16,570 nucleotides of DNA from positions 1 through 16,570 of the forward strand of contig SCTL01000127.1 in the NCBI GenBank assembly GCA_004297495.1, read 5' to 3'. This stretch comes from Verrucomicrobiota bacterium. GTDB lineage: Bacteria; Verrucomicrobiota; Verrucomicrobiia; Limisphaerales; JADLHS01. The translations under genes were made by a program, and so were the position numbers. The notes under the pieces were generated by a model that had not been told where the DNA came from, made no database searches, and saw only the letters and a list, made by a program, of their open reading frames with translations. Below, piece by piece: positions 14,936 through 16,570 of this stretch; position 1 is the first letter of the stretch; each line of letters opens with the position of its first letter.

Positions 14936-16225
14936 TCATTTGGAAACCGCAGATGGTTTCAGTAGCTTTGCGTTGTCCCCGACGTGAGGATCGTGACACG
15001 CCATGCAGGATTTGCCTTCCGCCCCGGCGTGGCCTTTGACGGCCTTGAGGTCTTTATCCTCGTGACACTCAAAGCAAATCTTTGCGGCGCTCTTCGTGAG
15101 GAGCTTCGACTCGCCCGACTGATGCGGGTTGTGGCACGTGGTGCAATCGTCCACGGGGTCGTGCTTGAACTTCGCCTTTTCCAAAAAGTTATCGTGACAA
15201 TCCCAGCACAACGCCGGCGTTGATTTCGTCACGAGCTTCTTCTTGTCCGTGGCGTGCGGATTGTGGCAGGCCAGACACTCGCCATTCTCGGCGGGTTGGT
15301 GTTTGACCTTGGCCTTCTCCAGAAAGTTGTCATGGCAATCCCAGCAAAGCTTTGCGCCAACCTTTGTGACCAGCTTCTTGTTGTCGTTGCCGTGCGGGTT
15401 GTGACAGGAAATGCACTCACCATTCTCGGCGGGCTGATGCTTGACCTTGGCTTTTTCCAAAAAGTTGTCGTGACATTCCCAGCACAGTTTCGCCCCCACT
15501 TTGGTCACGAGCTTCTTGTTATCATTGGCGTGGGGGTTATGACAGGAGACGCAATCACCGTTCTCGGCGGGCTGATGTTTGACCTTCGCCTTGGACAGGA
15601 AGTTGTCGTGACAATCCCAGCACAGGGCCGAGCCGCTTTTGACGAGCAGCTTCTTGTTGTCGTTTGCGTGCGGATTGTGGCACGCGAGACATTCCCCGTT
15701 CTCCGCCGGCTGATGTTTCGCCTTGGCCTTCTCCAGAAAATTGTCGTGGCAGCCAAAGCACAGGCTGCTGCCGGTTTTCACCAGCAGTTTTTTGTTGAAC
15801 GACTGATGCGGATCGTGACAGCTCTTGCATTCACCGTTTTCCACCGGTTGATGTTTCACCTTGGCGGGCGCCAGAAAATCCTTGTGACAGGTAAAGCAGA
15901 GCTTCGGCATCTTGGCGACCAGTTCCATCGAGAATTCGGATTGATGGCACTTGGTGCATTTATTCTCTTCGTAGGGCTTGTGGATGACGGGAGTTCGCGG
16001 GATAAATCGGGCGGGTTTCGTCACCGCGACACCCGGCTGGACGGCGTTGGTATTACTTCCCTGCGCGCTCCCTGTCGGCGCGGAACTGGGAGAAGTCTCC
16101 GGCGGCACGCCGTCAAAGAAAAACGTCAGCCACTTGCGCTTGGTGGCGCTGCTACAACCCTCGGTCAGCAAAAGTGCGCCGACGCTGACGACCAGGACCA
16201 GCAATGTAACCGGGCGGGTTTTCAT
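14936..16225 (-). CDS. 15-heme tandem-repeat c-type cytochrome, putative lipoprotein
   Basis: The protein has 429 residues from ATG 16225. The signal peptide ends LLLTEGC, a weak lipobox with Cys24, so lipid attachment is likely but not certain. A Ser/Thr/Pro-rich linker (about 25-80) precedes the heme domain. CXXCH motifs begin at 90, 110, 133, 156, 179, 202, 225, 248, 271, 294, 317, 340, 361, 384 and 407. That is 15 hemes, with exactly 23 residues between motifs from 110 to 340. Besides the 15 CXXCH histidines there are exactly 15 others (seven xPH, seven in HxP-type motifs, one GHA), enough for bis-His ligation of every heme. The repeat unit is 46 residues with two hemes. It probably forms an extended heme wire that carries electrons in the periplasm, through the neighbouring barrel, or at the surface. 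It lies 3 bp upstream of the barrel gene. Confidence 0.95.
   Translation of the reverse strand: MKTRPVTLLVLVVSVGALLLTEGCSSATKRKWLTFFFDGVPPETSPSSAPTGSAQGSNTNAVQPGVAVTKPARFIPRTPVIHKPYEENKCTKCHQSEFSMELVAKMPKLCFTCHKDFLAPAKVKHQPVENGECKSCHDPHQSFNKKLLVKTGSSLCFGCHDNFLEKAKAKHQPAENGECLACHNPHANDNKKLLVKSGSALCWDCHDNFLSKAKVKHQPAENGDCVSCHNPHANDNKKLVTKVGAKLCWECHDNFLEKAKVKHQPAENGECISCHNPHGNDNKKLVTKVGAKLCWDCHDNFLEKAKVKHQPAENGECLACHNPHATDKKKLVTKSTPALCWDCHDNFLEKAKFKHDPVDDCTTCHNPHQSGESKLLTKSAAKICFECHEDKDLKAVKGHAGAEGKSCMACHDPHVGDNAKLLKPSAVSK
15146..15829 (-). repeat. 138-bp in-frame tandem repeats coding the heme-pair modules
   Basis: About five consecutive near-identical units of 138 bp (46 codons) lie within the 15-heme gene; for example the core catt/cgttctcggcggg recurs at 15283, 15421 and 15559. 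The unit nearest the 3' end of the gene is two codons short, and more diverged units flank the array on both sides. The similarity at DNA level indicates recent duplication by recombination within the gene. Confidence 0.9.
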
Positions 16226-16265
16226 TTTTGCTTTGAACCGCCCTGTTGCCGGTCAAGCCCTGCCA

Positions 16266-16570
16266 TTACTTTTTACTCCCGTAGCCATAAACACCCACCT
16301 TATGGCCGCCGAACTGGTTGATGACAAACACGAGGTATTCCACCTTGAAGCCGGGCGCGATGAAACTTCTGAAGTAATCCACGTCGTCATAATCCACTAC
16401 CACTTTTGCCGGCAGATTATTAAAATTCTTGTCAACCAGCGGGTCTCCAAAAAAGGTCAGTAACCGTCCTTCGTCGTTGAAGATTTGGATGACCTGAGAC
16501 ATGGCATCCACGGTATAAAGCTGATGCTCGCGGTCCACGGCAATCCCTTTCAGGCGACTGAATTCCCCGA
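16266..16570 (-). CDS. NHL-repeat propeller protein, C-terminal part (5' end off the right edge)
   Basis: An open frame runs from the right edge to TAA at 16266-16268, about 100 codons; the start lies outside. The visible part begins within an NHL repeat (GEFSRLKGIAVDREHQLYTV, followed by VIQIFNDEGRLLTFFG). It ends in a non-repeat tail, YFRSFIAPGFKVEYLVFVIN, then QFGGHKVGVYGYGSKK. It is the second NHL propeller of the cluster but is not a copy of the one at 11865-12902, which lacks this tail. It lies 40 bp upstream of the 15-heme cytochrome on the same strand, so it probably belongs to the same operon. The role is inferred as a scaffold or partner of the cytochromes. Whether it carries a signal peptide or lipobox cannot be seen. 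Confidence 0.85.
   Translation of the reverse strand, partial: GEFSRLKGIAVDREHQLYTVDAMSQVIQIFNDEGRLLTFFGDPLVDKNFNNLPAKVVVDYDDVDYFRSFIAPGFKVEYLVFVINQFGGHKVGVYGYGSKK

Noticed and set aside
15146..15829. CRISPR-like regular repeats
   Set aside because: The period is 138 bp with the whole unit conserved and in frame. It is a coding heme-module repeat, not short repeats with variable spacers.
15254..16321. Plus-strand 355-codon open frame opposite the 15-heme cytochrome
   Set aside because: It mirrors the cytochrome repeats and has no independent family features. The minus-strand CXXCH array is decisive.

Overview
The window is GC-rich bacterial chromosome. It most likely comes from a member of the Verrucomicrobiota (Pedosphaera/Limisphaera-like) or a close relative. 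This is inferred from the combination of an exosortase fused to an EpsI-like domain, a small CxCG/CPxCG zinc-ribbon protein, NHL propellers beside large multiheme cytochromes, weak Shine-Dalgarno sequences, and short GC-rich hairpin repeats between genes. No rRNA or marker gene is present to prove it.

Left part (1-1894, minus strand): the 5' end of a zinc-ribbon protein that runs off the left edge, then an ATP-cone plus P-loop nucleoside (uridine-like) kinase. A roughly 104-bp palindromic element lies in the divergent intergenic region before the next block.

Surface-polysaccharide and protein-sorting block (2122-7253, plus strand): an exosortase with a fused EpsI-like C-terminus, a family-4-type glycosyltransferase 4 bp downstream, a WecA-type polyprenyl-phosphate sugar-1-phosphate transferase with a long soluble C-terminal extension, and a single-domain cupin. 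Together they suggest lipid-linked glycan assembly coupled to exosortase-dependent surface anchoring. No PEP-CTERM substrate lies in the window.

Heme block (7355-9932, minus strand): hemE (uroporphyrinogen decarboxylase) followed by hemN (oxygen-independent coproporphyrinogen III oxidase), separated by a 23-bp-stem hairpin. A second long hairpin separates hemN from the convergent cupin gene.

Electron-conduit block (10018 to beyond 16570, minus strand, transcribed toward hemE): an NHL beta-propeller (5' end missing), a 15-heme c-type cytochrome lipoprotein built of 46-residue repeats, a 675-residue outer-membrane beta-barrel, a second NHL-propeller lipoprotein, and a 12-heme secreted cytochrome. 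Junctions within the block are 40 bp, 3 bp, 2 bp and a 4-bp overlap, so it is almost certainly one operon. The architecture matches a porin-cytochrome conduit that moves electrons across the outer membrane. Known analogues are MtrCAB of Shewanella and the Pcc complexes of Geobacter, but here two NHL propellers are interleaved and one cytochrome is a very regular tandem-repeat heme wire. The heme genes directly downstream would fit the heme demand of such a system (27 hemes per pair of cytochromes). This block is the most interesting part of the window.
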